64,000 nt of DNA from Vanessa cardui. Taxonomy: Eukaryota > Arthropoda > Insecta > Lepidoptera > Nymphalidae. Numbering within the stretch: the first letter of the stretch is position 1; each line of letters opens with the position of its first letter. Below, in pieces: positions 29,044 to 38,880 of the stretch. The notes below the pieces were generated by a model. It was not told the DNA's origin, ran no database searches, and saw nothing but the letters and a program-made list of their open reading frames with translations. The DNA lies in the NCBI RefSeq assembly GCF_905220365.1, contig NC_061143.1, forward strand, positions 1 to 64,000. Reading direction: 5' to 3'. Both the position numbers and the translations under genes were made by a program.

Positions 29044-29055
29044 ACCCCAACCTAA

Positions 29056-29057
<2 letters not shown>
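29044..29057 (+). repeat. Target-site duplication of B4, left copy
   Basis: ACCCCAACCTAACC, made of the last bases of C1 plus nine telomeric bases; repeated at 35306-35319 on the other side of B4. Confidence 0.85.
29049..29057 (+). repeat. Telomeric repeat remnant, 9 bp
   Basis: AACCTAACC between C1 and B4. Confidence 0.92.
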
Positions 29058-29119
<62 letters not shown>

Positions 29120-29277
29120 GTTGGGAAATCCATCATGGAGACCCTCCGCTCTGGGGGAAGAGCGAAGGGTACTGTCAGACTCCTACTGACTAAAACCCAA
29201 CCCGTGTCCTCCACGTGCCCATGAGTCGGAGGGGCGGGTATCGCCGAAGCATTCGTCGCACCCCTCCGACGGGCGTT

Positions 29278-29308
29278 GGCACGCCTGATGTAAAGAGTCA
29301 GGCGTGCC
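29278..29308 (-). other. B4 3'-UTR hairpin, A-T stem variant
   Basis: GGCACGCCTGA/TCAGGCGTGCC with loop TGTAAAGAG. Confidence 0.72.
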
Positions 29309-29446
29309 CCGTCAATCACTGCGGCTGTCCACCCGGCCGCAGGACTCCACTACGAGGCGCGCGTGCGGAACACGACGCCGCCGCCTCGAGGCCTGTTGCT
29401 GGTCGGACGGCGAGACGCCCCGAGTCTGCCGTCCGCAGGCCACGCC

Positions 29447-32400
29447 CTAGGGTGGTCGTAAGTCGGCGACCACCCTGCGACGCCCAGTTCGTCTGCTGCG
29501 GGAGGGGAGAGAGGAGGCAGCCTCTCTCTCCCTTTCCGCCGCCTCCTTTGCGAGCATCACTTCCTCGCAGAAGGTGGCGACGGCGCTCCACCCTGCCTCG
29601 CTCCGTACCATCGCGGAGACGACGGCCGGAAGCGAGAGGTTTCCCGCAGCGACACCTACGGCCGCGACGAGGTCACGGCGCTGCTCAGCCCATGCTGGGC
29701 ACTCCGCCAACGTGTGCAACGCCGTATCGTCGCGACCATCGCCACAATGGTGGCACTGGGACGTCGGCTCCCGACCTATGCGACACAGGTACCTACCGAA
29801 GCATCCGTGTCCAGTAAGCACCTGCGTCAGCCGGAAGCTGAGGGCGCCGTGGCTCCTGGTGAGCCACTCCTTCAAAACGGGCCTCACCGCCGCAATAGCG
29901 ACGGCTTGCCCTGCCGTGGGTCGCGCCAAGCGCGTCTCCCACTCCGCCACTGAGACCTGGCGGAGCTCTGCCCTGCGTGCCTCGATCTGTCGAGGCACCA
30001 GGCGCTCACCCCGCTCGACCGCCTCCGCGCGCCACCAATAGAGCGACGCGAGGAGCTTAGCCTCGAGGTCCCAGGGCGGCGATCCGGCTAGGAGGCTCGC
30101 TGCCTCGAAGGAGATCGTACGGTATCCCCTTATCATCCTGACGGCCATCGCGCGCTGTGGCCTTCTCAGCGCGGCGACGTTGCGGGCCGTCAGGGCATCC
30201 GCCCACACTGGCGCGGCGTATAACGCCATCGACCGTACGACCCCCATGTAGAGCCTCCTGCATGAGGAGTTGGGTCCCCCCAGATTGGGCAGCAAGCGCG
30301 AGAGCGCTGAAGCGGCGCCCAACAACCGGGGGGCGAGCCGTGTAAAGTGCGGCTCGAAGTTCCACCTACTGTCGAGGACGAGTCCTAGGTACTTCATCGT
30401 CGACTCGACAGCGATGGACACCCCTCCTACCATGATGCTGGACCCGGGAGGCGGCTTCGTCCTCGGCCCGTGAAAACACAGGGCTTCCGACTTGTGCAAT
30501 GCCACCTCCAAGCCCAGCCGCCGGATCCTTCCCACGGCATGCGCGACACCAGCAGTCGCGCGTATGGCCGCCTGCCGGTACGTCTTTCCACGCGCTGTAA
30601 CCAGCGTGTCGTCGGCGTAACAAATGACGCCGACGCCGTGGATGAACGCACCGCGCAGGGCCCAGTCGTACCCCACGTTCCACAGGAGTGGACCCAAAAC
30701 GGAACCCTGTGGAACGCCGCACGACGTCTCTCGACGACCCCACCTCTCTCGACCCGGGTACTCGACCGCTCGGTCCGACAGGTACGCCGCGACCACGCGT
30801 TGGAGGTAGCGCGGCACTCCGTGGTACCGGAGTGCTTCACGGATGGTACTCCAGGGCAAGGTGTTGAAGGCGTTGGCGATGTCGAGCGACACCGCCAAGA
30901 CCACCTCACCCCGGGCGACTGCCTCCTCCGCGAGGGCCTTCACGCGCATGATCGCGTCGACCGTCGAACGCCCCTGGCGGAAGCCGAATTGGTTATCCGC
31001 CAAATCCGGCCCCACCCTTGTCATGTGCTGAACGAGGCGACTGGCGATGACACGCTCGAAGATCTTACACACCTCGTCCAGCAACACGATCGGTCGGTAC
31101 GCAGATGGCGAGTCTGCGGGTCGTCCCTCCTTCTTAAGCAAGACCAGCTTCCCGGTCTTCCACCGGCTTGGAAACTGGCCTCGCTCTAGGCATGCGCTCA
31201 GCAGCCCTGAGAGTCGTGGCCCGAGTTCTCTCAGGGCGAGGACCCACGCACGGCCTGGAATGCCGTCGGGTCCAGGGGCGGTGTTCCTGATGCGAGCCAC
31301 CGCCCCTCTGAGCTCTTCCCGGGTGACGGCGGGCACGTCGTCTTCACCCTCTTCCGCGTCACTTTGAGGCGGAACCATAGCCGGTGGTGTGTGCTCCGGT
31401 CTAGATGGAAACAGAGCACCCACCACCTCCTCCAGGAGCTGCGGCTGGAGACTCCGGGACAGTGGGGGAGCCGACTGGCGCAACTTGCCCCTCACCATCA
31501 GGTAAGGGCGTCCCCACGGATCTAGGTCCAGAGTCTCCACCAGCTCGTCGTTGGCCTGGGCCTTGGCTCTGACGATGGCCAACTGGAGTGCGCTCTTCGC
31601 CTCCCTGTAGCTAGCGTACAGTTCCGCCTCTTCATTCTCCTGTGCTTCTTCGGCCGCCGCTGTAAAGGGGCGGCGGCCTCTCCTCCGTCGTCGGCACCTC
31701 GCGTACTGGCGTCGCATCTGTGTGCATTCGTTGCGCAACTGCGCAATCGACTGCGCCCACCAGTACACTTGGCGCCTAGCTGACAACGGCCGGACTCGGG
31801 GCATGCCAGCGTCGCATATGTCCGACATGCTCTCCCGGAACCACTCCGCCTCGTCGTCGATGTCGGTAGGCCTGTCTGGCGAATCTAGCCAGGCCTTGAC
31901 GATCGAGGCCTCCAGGAGAGCCTCCCTGTCCAGCCGCTTCAGCGCCCATCGCGGACCGTCTCCGTGCCGACCTGCCGCTTGGATCGGCCGAATCGAAGTT
32001 CGGGCAGAGACGCTAAACCGAATGTACCGATGGTCGGATAGCGTCTCGACGTCCTCGACTACGTGCCAGTCGAGGACGTTGCGCGCGAGAGCGGGGCTAG
32101 CGAACGTGAGGTCCACTATAGACCCACCCCGCTGCCGCACGCACGTCTGCACCGAACCCCGATTCAGGAGAAGCAGGCCCAGCTCGACCGCCCACTCCTC
32201 CACTAGCTCGCCCCGCGCGTCCGTGGACGGGGAACCCCAAGCCGTAGACTTGGCGTTGAAGTCCCCCAGGACGATCACGGGGCGAGGACAGCCACGACGG
32301 ACAACCGTGGCCAACTCCAGGGTGACACTCTCCAGATCGGCGAGAGAAAGGCTGGGGGCGAAATATACCCCCACGACCATGATGTCACCCCAGACTGCCG

Positions 32401-32635
32401 CGACATAGCCCCGCCCTCGAGTTATGGCCTCGAAGGGAAGCGTGTCAGCGGCGGACCTCCTGATCAACGCCACCGAGCGGTTATCGTCGCACACCCAGTC
32501 ATCCCTGGGCGGCACGAAGTACGGCTCGGCGACGGCGGTCAAATCGATCGACCACTGCGCCATGCTCTGGAGCAAGAGATCCTGAGCCCTGGCGCAGTGG
32601 TTGATATTGGCTTGGAGGAGACGACGTAGAGCCAT
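29447..32635 (-). CDS. B4 ORF2, endonuclease-reverse transcriptase, 1062 aa
   Basis: Motifs complete (AEPY, GDFN, SDH, SLDIANAF, GVPQGS, YADD, CCHC). Copy-specific changes: GPDLADNQFGF, YLSDRAVEYPGRE and VPPQSDAEE. TAATG start. Confidence 0.93.
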   Translation of the reverse strand: MALRRLLQANINHCARAQDLLLQSMAQWSIDLTAVAEPYFVPPRDDWVCDDNRSVALIRRSAADTLPFEAITRGRGYVAAVWGDIMVVGVYFAPSLSLADLESVTLELATVVRRGCPRPVIVLGDFNAKSTAWGSPSTDARGELVEEWAVELGLLLLNRGSVQTCVRQRGGSIVDLTFASPALARNVLDWHVVEDVETLSDHRYIRFSVSARTSIRPIQAAGRHGDGPRWALKRLDREALLEASIVKAWLDSPDRPTDIDDEAEWFRESMSDICDAGMPRVRPLSARRQVYWWAQSIAQLRNECTQMRRQYARCRRRRRGRRPFTAAAEEAQENEEAELYASYREAKSALQLAIVRAKAQANDELVETLDLDPWGRPYLMVRGKLRQSAPPLSRSLQPQLLEEVVGALFPSRPEHTPPAMVPPQSDAEEGEDDVPAVTREELRGAVARIRNTAPGPDGIPGRAWVLALRELGPRLSGLLSACLERGQFPSRWKTGKLVLLKKEGRPADSPSAYRPIVLLDEVCKIFERVIASRLVQHMTRVGPDLADNQFGFRQGRSTVDAIMRVKALAEEAVARGEVVLAVSLDIANAFNTLPWSTIREALRYHGVPRYLQRVVAAYLSDRAVEYPGRERWGRRETSCGVPQGSVLGPLLWNVGYDWALRGAFIHGVGVICYADDTLVTARGKTYRQAAIRATAGVAHAVGRIRRLGLEVALHKSEALCFHGPRTKPPPGSSIMVGGVSIAVESTMKYLGLVLDSRWNFEPHFTRLAPRLLGAASALSRLLPNLGGPNSSCRRLYMGVVRSMALYAAPVWADALTARNVAALRRPQRAMAVRMIRGYRTISFEAASLLAGSPPWDLEAKLLASLYWWRAEAVERGERLVPRQIEARRAELRQVSVAEWETRLARPTAGQAVAIAAVRPVLKEWLTRSHGALSFRLTQVLTGHGCFGRYLCRIGREPTSQCHHCGDGRDDTALHTLAECPAWAEQRRDLVAAVGVAAGNLSLPAVVSAMVRSEAGWSAVATFCEEVMLAKEAAEREREAASSLPSRSRRTGRRRVVADLRPP

Positions 32636-34851
32636 TATTGAGTGTCCATGGCCGTCGCCTCCTCCCCAGTCCTCGGCTGTTCTTGTGCCGCAGCCGGTGG
32701 TCGAACCGGCTGCGAGGAGCTGGCTGCCTTCTTCATTGGTTTCTTCGGCGGATGAGCCGGTTTTGTCCTCGCCGTGGTTGTGGTGGTGGGTCTTACACAG
32801 GCCTTCGACCCGATCCGGTGCTCGGCTGGCTTTCCAGACGCCGCACATATAACGCAGTGTGGCGTCTTGGCAGAGCAGGTGCCAGCCTTGTGGCCGGGCT
32901 GACCGCAGCGGTAGCATAATTGGCTGCGATCAACCTCAGCGGTGCACCGTGCCCCCGCGTGTCCACCCTCCAGACACCGGTAGCACTGGAAAGGCCTCAG
33001 CGGTAGGAGCGTGACCTGCGCCGAGACCCACCCCACCAGGAGTCTGCTGTCCCTTAGCTTTCTGGCCGCCGCTAAGGGACAGCTCACGTGGGTAGTCCCG
33101 AGTCCGGAGACCCCCCGACGTATCGTGCCCGCCTTGACCTGATCAGGCGGGCATCCTCCGGTCTTGGAGACGGCGGCGACGACCTCCTCCGTCGTCGCAG
33201 AGTCATCCAGGCCCGAAATGCGCAAAACCGCGCATTTGGTGGGCCTGGACACTCGGACGTCGTCCGACCCCAGTGACGCCCTGAGCTTTTCCGCTAGGGC
33301 GTCGGCTTTGGGACCACTCGTGGCCCCCGAGACCTCCAGAAGTCGGCCTCCGGTGGCAGTAGTTTTGCACCGGAGGCCCGTTATGCCGAGATCGCTCAGC
33401 GAAATCTCGGCTTTGGCTTTGGCCAAGATACCAGCATAGGAGAGGCCCCGCTCCTCCGCTCCTGGCTGCAGGGTTAGAGCAACTGCAGTCGAGCGGGGAG
33501 TCCTGAGCCTCGCAGGCCGGCGCTTGGCCGCCGCGACTCCCTCCTCCTTCTTCTTTTGGGCCTCCTTTTTGGCCCGCTGGCGCGCCTCCTTCTTTTTCTT
33601 TTTGGCGTCGCCCGCAACCTTCCACTCCGCCTCGTGTGTTGGCGGGGGGTTGCGCGACGCCGGTCTGTCTCCTTGTCTGTCTCGTTTCGGTTTCGGTTGG
33701 GTGGCTTGGGGTGCCGCGGGTTGAGCCGCACTCGCCTTTTTGGCCACCTTCCCTTTCCCTTTACTAACAGCAGCAGCCGCTTGTGCCGGTTCGGTGGCAC
33801 GGGGCGCTGCGGCTTTAGCCGCATATGTCGGCGCCGGTGCACTGCGCTGGTCTGCAGCGAGGGGGGGACGTAAAATCCTCCCCTCGAGCACCGAGAAGCG
33901 GGCGTTGAAACTCGCCATCTCCTTACGGATCAGACGAGCCAACTCCGTCTCCTGCGACGACTGCTGCTGCTGTGTCTGCGGTTGCGGCGTGGCGTCAGGC
34001 GTGGCGCTCAGAAGGCCCACCTCCCGCCTGAGGTGTTCGCGGCGGAAGTTGGCCATCTCGGCCTTGAGCTCTAGGTGCTCTTTCCTGAGCGCCTCGACCT
34101 GTGCTGCGAGCCTGGTGTTCTGGGCCCGCAGTAGCGCCGTCTCCTCGGTATCGGTGCGGGTGAGCAGCACCTGGGCGCACTCCAGTATCGAGGCCGTGGC
34201 CTCTTTCAGTGCCTTCTGACTGCAGCCGCTAAGGCCCTTGGAGACCTTGCCCACCCTTTTTATCGCCGCAACCGCGTCCGTCATCCTCCGGTTGAGGTCG
34301 GAGGCAGGTAGCTCCTCTGCCTCGACCTCTAAGGCAGCAGAGTCTGACGACTCCGACCGAGGAGTGGCTCTCCCTTCCACCACCCTCTTGGTCAGAGCCG
34401 CGATCTGCCGCTCGTCTTCCATTTGTTTTACGGCGGCTGCTGCAGCCTTCGTCGCAGCCGCGGCCTCGCGTCTTGATAGACCGATACCGGCATATTTGCC
34501 GGTAGTAGTCGGTCTACCTTTCCTAGTCGGTGTGTCGCTGCGAGCAGAGTCCGACCCAGAATCCGGGACCTCTCTCGCGCGTTTCCGTGAGCGCTTCGAC
34601 ACCGCGCTCGCCATACTCATCCGACTGGATGCGCTGTCGGCGTCCGACAGCTCACCCAGTCGCTCCAATCTAACCACAGGTACCCTCGTCGTTTGCAAAT
34701 CATAGTCAGTTGTGGTCGCGGTAAGGTCGTTTGAAGGAATCCATCTGGCATCTTTGTCCCCTCCAGATTCGATGGGACGGTCCGATCCGTGAGGCGGATC
34801 GGAGAGGGACTGAAACCCCCCTGGAGATATATTTTTGTCGGATGCACTCAT
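32635..34851 (-). CDS. B4 ORF1, Gag-like protein, 738 aa
   Basis: Starts MSASDKNISPGG. Linker of the B3 type (TQPKPKRDRQGDRPA) with PTHEAEWK. Three knuckles intact. Sequence just upstream of the start differs from other B copies by substitutions and a short deletion, as expected for an untranslated leader. Confidence 0.88.
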   Translation of the reverse strand: MSASDKNISPGGFQSLSDPPHGSDRPIESGGDKDARWIPSNDLTATTTDYDLQTTRVPVVRLERLGELSDADSASSRMSMASAVSKRSRKRAREVPDSGSDSARSDTPTRKGRPTTTGKYAGIGLSRREAAAATKAAAAAVKQMEDERQIAALTKRVVEGRATPRSESSDSAALEVEAEELPASDLNRRMTDAVAAIKRVGKVSKGLSGCSQKALKEATASILECAQVLLTRTDTEETALLRAQNTRLAAQVEALRKEHLELKAEMANFRREHLRREVGLLSATPDATPQPQTQQQQSSQETELARLIRKEMASFNARFSVLEGRILRPPLAADQRSAPAPTYAAKAAAPRATEPAQAAAAVSKGKGKVAKKASAAQPAAPQATQPKPKRDRQGDRPASRNPPPTHEAEWKVAGDAKKKKKEARQRAKKEAQKKKEEGVAAAKRRPARLRTPRSTAVALTLQPGAEERGLSYAGILAKAKAEISLSDLGITGLRCKTTATGGRLLEVSGATSGPKADALAEKLRASLGSDDVRVSRPTKCAVLRISGLDDSATTEEVVAAVSKTGGCPPDQVKAGTIRRGVSGLGTTHVSCPLAAARKLRDSRLLVGWVSAQVTLLPLRPFQCYRCLEGGHAGARCTAEVDRSQLCYRCGQPGHKAGTCSAKTPHCVICAASGKPAEHRIGSKACVRPTTTTTARTKPAHPPKKPMKKAASSSQPVRPPAAAQEQPRTGEEATAMDTQ

Positions 34852-35305
34852 TTTGGGTTGTTTGCCGGGGCTGCCGGCGAAGAAGAATAAAAGAAGAAAG
34901 AATAAACGAAGAAGGAAAAAGAAATGCAGTCGGGACCGAACTACCCTCCGGCCATGCATCCCATCGCGCTGCGTAGCCACTTGGGATTTGGGGTTATTTT
35001 TTATCGAGGTTGTCTTCCTCAAACAAAAGCAAAATTTACAAAAAATTTACATAACCTACATTAAAATAAAATAAAACAAAATATTTATAGCCTACCTAAT
35101 AAAACTAATTAATATATATTTACAGAAATATTTACACTCCTTCTCTGCCACGGGGCCGCGCACACAGTCCACTCTGAAAACAGAGAAAGACCGGGAGCGA
35201 CCCGTGGCATGCCCTCCGCGTCAGTCTTAGCCGTGGCCGGCGAGCAAGCTCAAGCCGGCCCCGTTGCCCAGGGTGCGCCACGAGGAGGCGACTGACATGC
35301 ACCCC
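34852..35305 (-). promoter_or_regulatory. B4 5' UTR
   Basis: Slightly shorter than in other B copies owing to small deletions in the pyrimidine-rich and AT-rich parts; outer module unchanged. Confidence 0.5.
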
Positions 35306-35319
35306 ACCCCAACCTAACC
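35306..35319 (+). repeat. Target-site duplication of B4, right copy
   Basis: ACCCCAACCTAACC following B4's own ...GCACCCC terminus, giving the odd ACCCCACCCC; the last nine bases are telomeric. Confidence 0.85.
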
Positions 35320-35339
35320 TAACCTAACCTAACCTAACC
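35311..35339 (+). repeat. Telomeric (CCTAA)n tract
   Basis: About 6 units between B4 and B5; its first nine bases belong to the B4 duplication. Confidence 0.97.
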
Positions 35340-35522
35340 TTTTTTTTTTTTTTTTTTTTTTATGGTTGGGAAATCCATCATGGAGACCCTCCGCTCTGGG
35401 GGAAGAGCGAAGGGTACTGTCAGACTCCTACTGACTAAAACCCAACCCGTGTCCTCCAATTGCCCATGTGTCGGAAGGGCGGGTATCGCCGAAGCATTCG
35501 TCGCACCCCTCCGACGGGCGTT

Positions 35523-35553
35523 GGCGCGCCTGATGTAAAGAGTCAGGCGCGCC
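35523..35553 (-). other. B5 3'-UTR hairpin, G-C stem variant
   Basis: GGCGCGCCTGA/TCAGGCGCGCC with loop TGTAAAGAG. Confidence 0.72.
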
Positions 35554-35691
35554 CCGTCACTCACTGCGGCTGTCCACCCGGCCGCAGGACTCCACTACGA
35601 GGCGCGCGTGCGGAACACGACGCCGCCGCCTCGAGGCCTGTTGCTGGTCGGACGGCGAGACGCCCCGAGTCTGCCGTCCGCAGGCCACGCC

Positions 35692-38600
35692 CTAGGGTGG
35701 TCGTAAGTCGGCGACCACCCTGCGACGCCCAGTTCGTCTGCTGCGGGAGGGGAGAGAGGAGGCAGCCTCTCTCTCCCTTTCCGCCGCCTCCTTCGCGAGC
35801 ATCACTTCCTCGCAGAAGGTGGCGACGGCGCTCCACCCTGCCTCGCTCCGCACCATCGCAGAGACGACGGCCGGAAGCGAGAGGTTTCCCGCAGCGACAC
35901 CGACGGCCGCGACGAGGTCACGGCGCTGCTCAGCCCATGCTGGGCACTCCGCCAACGTGTGCAACGCCGTATCGTCGCGACCATCGCCACAATGGTGGCA
36001 CTGGGACGTCGGCTCCCGACCTATGCGACACAGGTACCTACCGAAGCATCCGTGTCCAGTAAGCACCTGCGTCAGCCGAAAGCTGAGGGCGCCGTGGCTC
36101 CTAGTGAGCCACTCCTTCAAAACGGGCCTCACCGCCGCAATAGCGACGGCTTGCCCTGCCGTGGGTCGCGCTAATCGCGTCTCCCACTCCACCACTGAGA
36201 CCTGGCGGAGCTCTGCCCTGCGTGCCTCGATCTGTCGAGGCACCAGGCGCTCACCCCGCTCGACCGCCTCCGCGCGCCACCAATAGAGCGACGCGAGGAG
36301 CTTAGCCTCGAGGTCCCAGGGCGGCGATCCGGCTAGGAGGCTCGCTGCCTCGAAGGAGATCGTACGGTATCCCCTTATCATCCTGACGGCCATCGCGCGC
36401 TGTGGCCTTCTCAGCGCGGCGACGTTGCGGGCCGTCAGGGTATCCGCCCACACTGGCGCGGCGTATAACGCCATCGACCGTACGACCCCCATGTAGAGCC
36501 TCCTGCATGAGGAGTTGGGTCCCCCCAGATTGGGCAGCAAGCGCGAGAGCGCTGAAGCGGCGCCCAACAACCGGGGGGCGAGCCGTGTAAAGTGCGGCTC
36601 GAAGTTCCACCTACTGTCGAGGACGAGTCCTAGGTATTTCATCGTCGACTCGACAGCGATGGACACCCCTCCTACCATGATGCTGGACCCGGGAGGCGGC
36701 TTCATCCTCGGCCCGTGAAAACACAGGGCCTCCGACTTGTGCAATGCCACCTCCAAGCCCAGCCGCCGGATCCTTCCCACGGCATGCGCGACACCAGCAG
36801 TCGCGCGTATGGCCGCCTGCCGGTACGTCTTTCCACGTGCTGTAACCAGCGTGTCGTCGGCGTAACAAATGACGCCGACGCCGTGGATGAACGCACCGCG
36901 CAGGGCCCAGTCGTACCCCACGTTCCACAGGAGTGGACCCAAAACGGAACCCTGCGGAACGCCGCACGACGTCTCCCGACGACCCCACCTCTCGCGACCC
37001 GGGTACACGACCGCTCGGTTCGACAAGTAGGCCGCGACCACGCGTTGGAGGTAGCGCGGCACTCCGTGGTATCGGAGTGCTTCCCTGATGGTACTCCAAG
37101 GCAAGGTGTTGAAAGCGTTGGCGATGTCGAGCGACACCGCCAAGACCACCTCACCCCGGGCGACTGCCTCCTCCGCGAGGGCCTTCACGCGCATGATCGC
37201 GTCCACCGTCGAACGTCCCTGGCGGAAGCCGAATTGGTTCTCCGCCAAATCCGGCCCCACCCTGGTCATGTGCTGAACGAGGCGACTGGCGATGACACGC
37301 TCGAAGATCTTACACACCTCGTCCAGCAACACGATCGGTCGGTACGCAGATGGCGAGTCTGCGGGTCGTCCCTCCTTCTTGAGCAAGACCAGCTTCCCGG
37401 TCTTCCACCGGCTTGGAAACTGGCCTCGCTCCAAGCATGCGCTCAGCAGCCCTGAGAGACGTGGCCCGAGTTCTCTCAGGGCGAGGACCCACGCACGGCC
37501 TGGAATGCCGTCGGGTCCAGGGGCGGTGTTCCTGATGCGAGCCACCGCCCCTCTGAGCTCTTCCCGGGTGACGGCGGGCACGTCGTCTTCACCCTCTTCC
37601 GCGTCACTGTGAGGCGGAACCATAGCCGGTGGTGTGTGCTCCGGTCTAGATGGAAACAGAGCACCCACCACCTCCTCCAGCAGCTGCGGCTGGAGACTCC
37701 GGGACAGCGGGGGAGCCGACTGGCGCAACTTGCCCCTCACCATCAGGTAAGGGCGTCCCCACGGATCTAGGTCCAGAGTCTCCACCAGCTCGTCGTTGGC
37801 CTGGGCCTTGGCTCTGACGATGGCCAACTGGAGTGCACTCTTCGCCTCCCTGTAGCTAGCGTACAGTTCCGCCTCTTCACTCTCCTGCGCTTCTTCGGCC
37901 GCCGCTGTAAAGGGGCGGCGGCCTCTCCTCCGTCGTCGGCACCTCGCGTACTGGCGTCGCACCTGCGTACATGCGTTGCGCAACTGCGCAATCGACTGCG
38001 CCCACCAGTACACTTGGCGCCTAGCTGACAACGGCCGGACTCGGGGCATGCCAGCGTCGCAGATTTGCGACATGCTCTCCCGGAACCACTCCGCCTCGTC
38101 GTCGATGTCGGCAGGCCTGTCTGGCGAATCCAGCCAGGCCTTGACGATCGAGGCCTCCAGGAGAGCCTCCCTGTCCAGCCGCTTCAGCGCCCATCGTGGA
38201 CCGTCTCCGTGCCGACCTGCCGCTTGGATCGGCCGAATCGAAGTTCGGGCAGAGACGCTAAACCGAATGTACCGATGGTCGGATAGCGTCTCGACGTCCT
38301 CGACTACGTGCCAGTCGAGGACGTTGCGCGCGAGAGCGGGGCTAGCGAACGTGAGGTCCACTATAGACCCACCCCGCTGCCGCACGCACGTCTGCACCGA
38401 ACCCCGATTCAGGAGAAGCAGGCCCAGCTCGACCGCCCACTCCTCCACTAGCTCACCCCGCGCGTCCGTAGACGGGGAACCCCAAGCCGTAGACTTGGCG
38501 TTGAAGTCCCCCAGGACGATCACGGGGCGAGGACAGCCACGACGGACAACCGTGGCCAACTCCAGGGTGACACTCTCAAGATCGGCGAGAGAAAGGCTGG

Positions 38601-38880
38601 GGGCGAAATATACCCCCACGACCATGATGTCACCCCAGACTGCCGCGACATAGCCCCGCCCTCGAGTTACAGCCTCGAAGGGAAGCGTGTCAGCGGCGGA
38701 CCTTCTGATCAACGCCACCGAGCGGTTATCGTCGCACACCCAGTCATCCCTGGGCGGCACGAAGTACGGCTCGGCGACGGCGGTCAAATCGATCGACCAC
38801 TGCGCCATGCTCTGGAGCAAGAGATCCTGAGCCCTGGCGCAGTGGTTGATATTGGCTTGGAGGAGACGACGTAGAGCCAT
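35692..38880 (-). CDS. B5 ORF2, endonuclease-reverse transcriptase, 1062 aa
   Basis: Complete and uninterrupted in spite of the truncated element. Catalytic motifs present. Copy-specific changes: RNACTQVRRQY, WADTLTARN and SVVEWETR. The TAATG overlap with the ORF1 remnant is kept, but without ORF1 initiation re-initiation is unlikely, so expression is doubtful. Confidence 0.88.
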   Translation of the reverse strand: MALRRLLQANINHCARAQDLLLQSMAQWSIDLTAVAEPYFVPPRDDWVCDDNRSVALIRRSAADTLPFEAVTRGRGYVAAVWGDIMVVGVYFAPSLSLADLESVTLELATVVRRGCPRPVIVLGDFNAKSTAWGSPSTDARGELVEEWAVELGLLLLNRGSVQTCVRQRGGSIVDLTFASPALARNVLDWHVVEDVETLSDHRYIRFSVSARTSIRPIQAAGRHGDGPRWALKRLDREALLEASIVKAWLDSPDRPADIDDEAEWFRESMSQICDAGMPRVRPLSARRQVYWWAQSIAQLRNACTQVRRQYARCRRRRRGRRPFTAAAEEAQESEEAELYASYREAKSALQLAIVRAKAQANDELVETLDLDPWGRPYLMVRGKLRQSAPPLSRSLQPQLLEEVVGALFPSRPEHTPPAMVPPHSDAEEGEDDVPAVTREELRGAVARIRNTAPGPDGIPGRAWVLALRELGPRLSGLLSACLERGQFPSRWKTGKLVLLKKEGRPADSPSAYRPIVLLDEVCKIFERVIASRLVQHMTRVGPDLAENQFGFRQGRSTVDAIMRVKALAEEAVARGEVVLAVSLDIANAFNTLPWSTIREALRYHGVPRYLQRVVAAYLSNRAVVYPGRERWGRRETSCGVPQGSVLGPLLWNVGYDWALRGAFIHGVGVICYADDTLVTARGKTYRQAAIRATAGVAHAVGRIRRLGLEVALHKSEALCFHGPRMKPPPGSSIMVGGVSIAVESTMKYLGLVLDSRWNFEPHFTRLAPRLLGAASALSRLLPNLGGPNSSCRRLYMGVVRSMALYAAPVWADTLTARNVAALRRPQRAMAVRMIRGYRTISFEAASLLAGSPPWDLEAKLLASLYWWRAEAVERGERLVPRQIEARRAELRQVSVVEWETRLARPTAGQAVAIAAVRPVLKEWLTRSHGALSFRLTQVLTGHGCFGRYLCRIGREPTSQCHHCGDGRDDTALHTLAECPAWAEQRRDLVAAVGVAAGNLSLPAVVSAMVRSEAGWSAVATFCEEVMLAKEAAEREREAASSLPSRSRRTGRRRVVADLRPP

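Larger units (their letters stand above)
28294..29048 (-). mobile_element. C1: ORF-less, probably non-autonomous telomeric retroelement
   Basis: 755 bp including a 30-nt tail. The 3' part (28324-28660) follows the family A 3' UTR in sequence and fold. The 5' part (about 28860-29048) matches the conserved 5' UTR module and ends with the same GGGGTGCATGTC terminus on telomere repeat. Nothing resembling ORF1 or ORF2 lies between; the centre is GC-rich hairpins, two copies of GGTGGACCACCAC and an AT-rich block (28795-28860). The 5' part is closest to A0 (ACACAACTATTTACAA, AGAAGTAC(C/T)AGGAGCG). It probably moves by borrowing the machinery of a family A element. It has a 3-nt deletion (CACGAGGCG) relative to C2. 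Confidence 0.82.
29058..35305 (-). mobile_element. B4: full-length B element with visible target-site duplication
   Basis: 6.25 kb with a 59-nt tail (29058-29116). Because it landed 9 bp from the 5' end of C1, its 14-bp duplication includes non-telomeric bases and can be read on both sides. Both ORFs are intact. Confidence 0.93.

Noticed and set aside
28294..35319. C1-B4 and C2-B6 as one duplicated segment
   Set aside because: Spacers (9 versus 14 bp), tails (59 versus 18 nt), hairpin variants and ORF substitutions differ, so separate insertions fit better. A duplication followed by change is not fully excluded.
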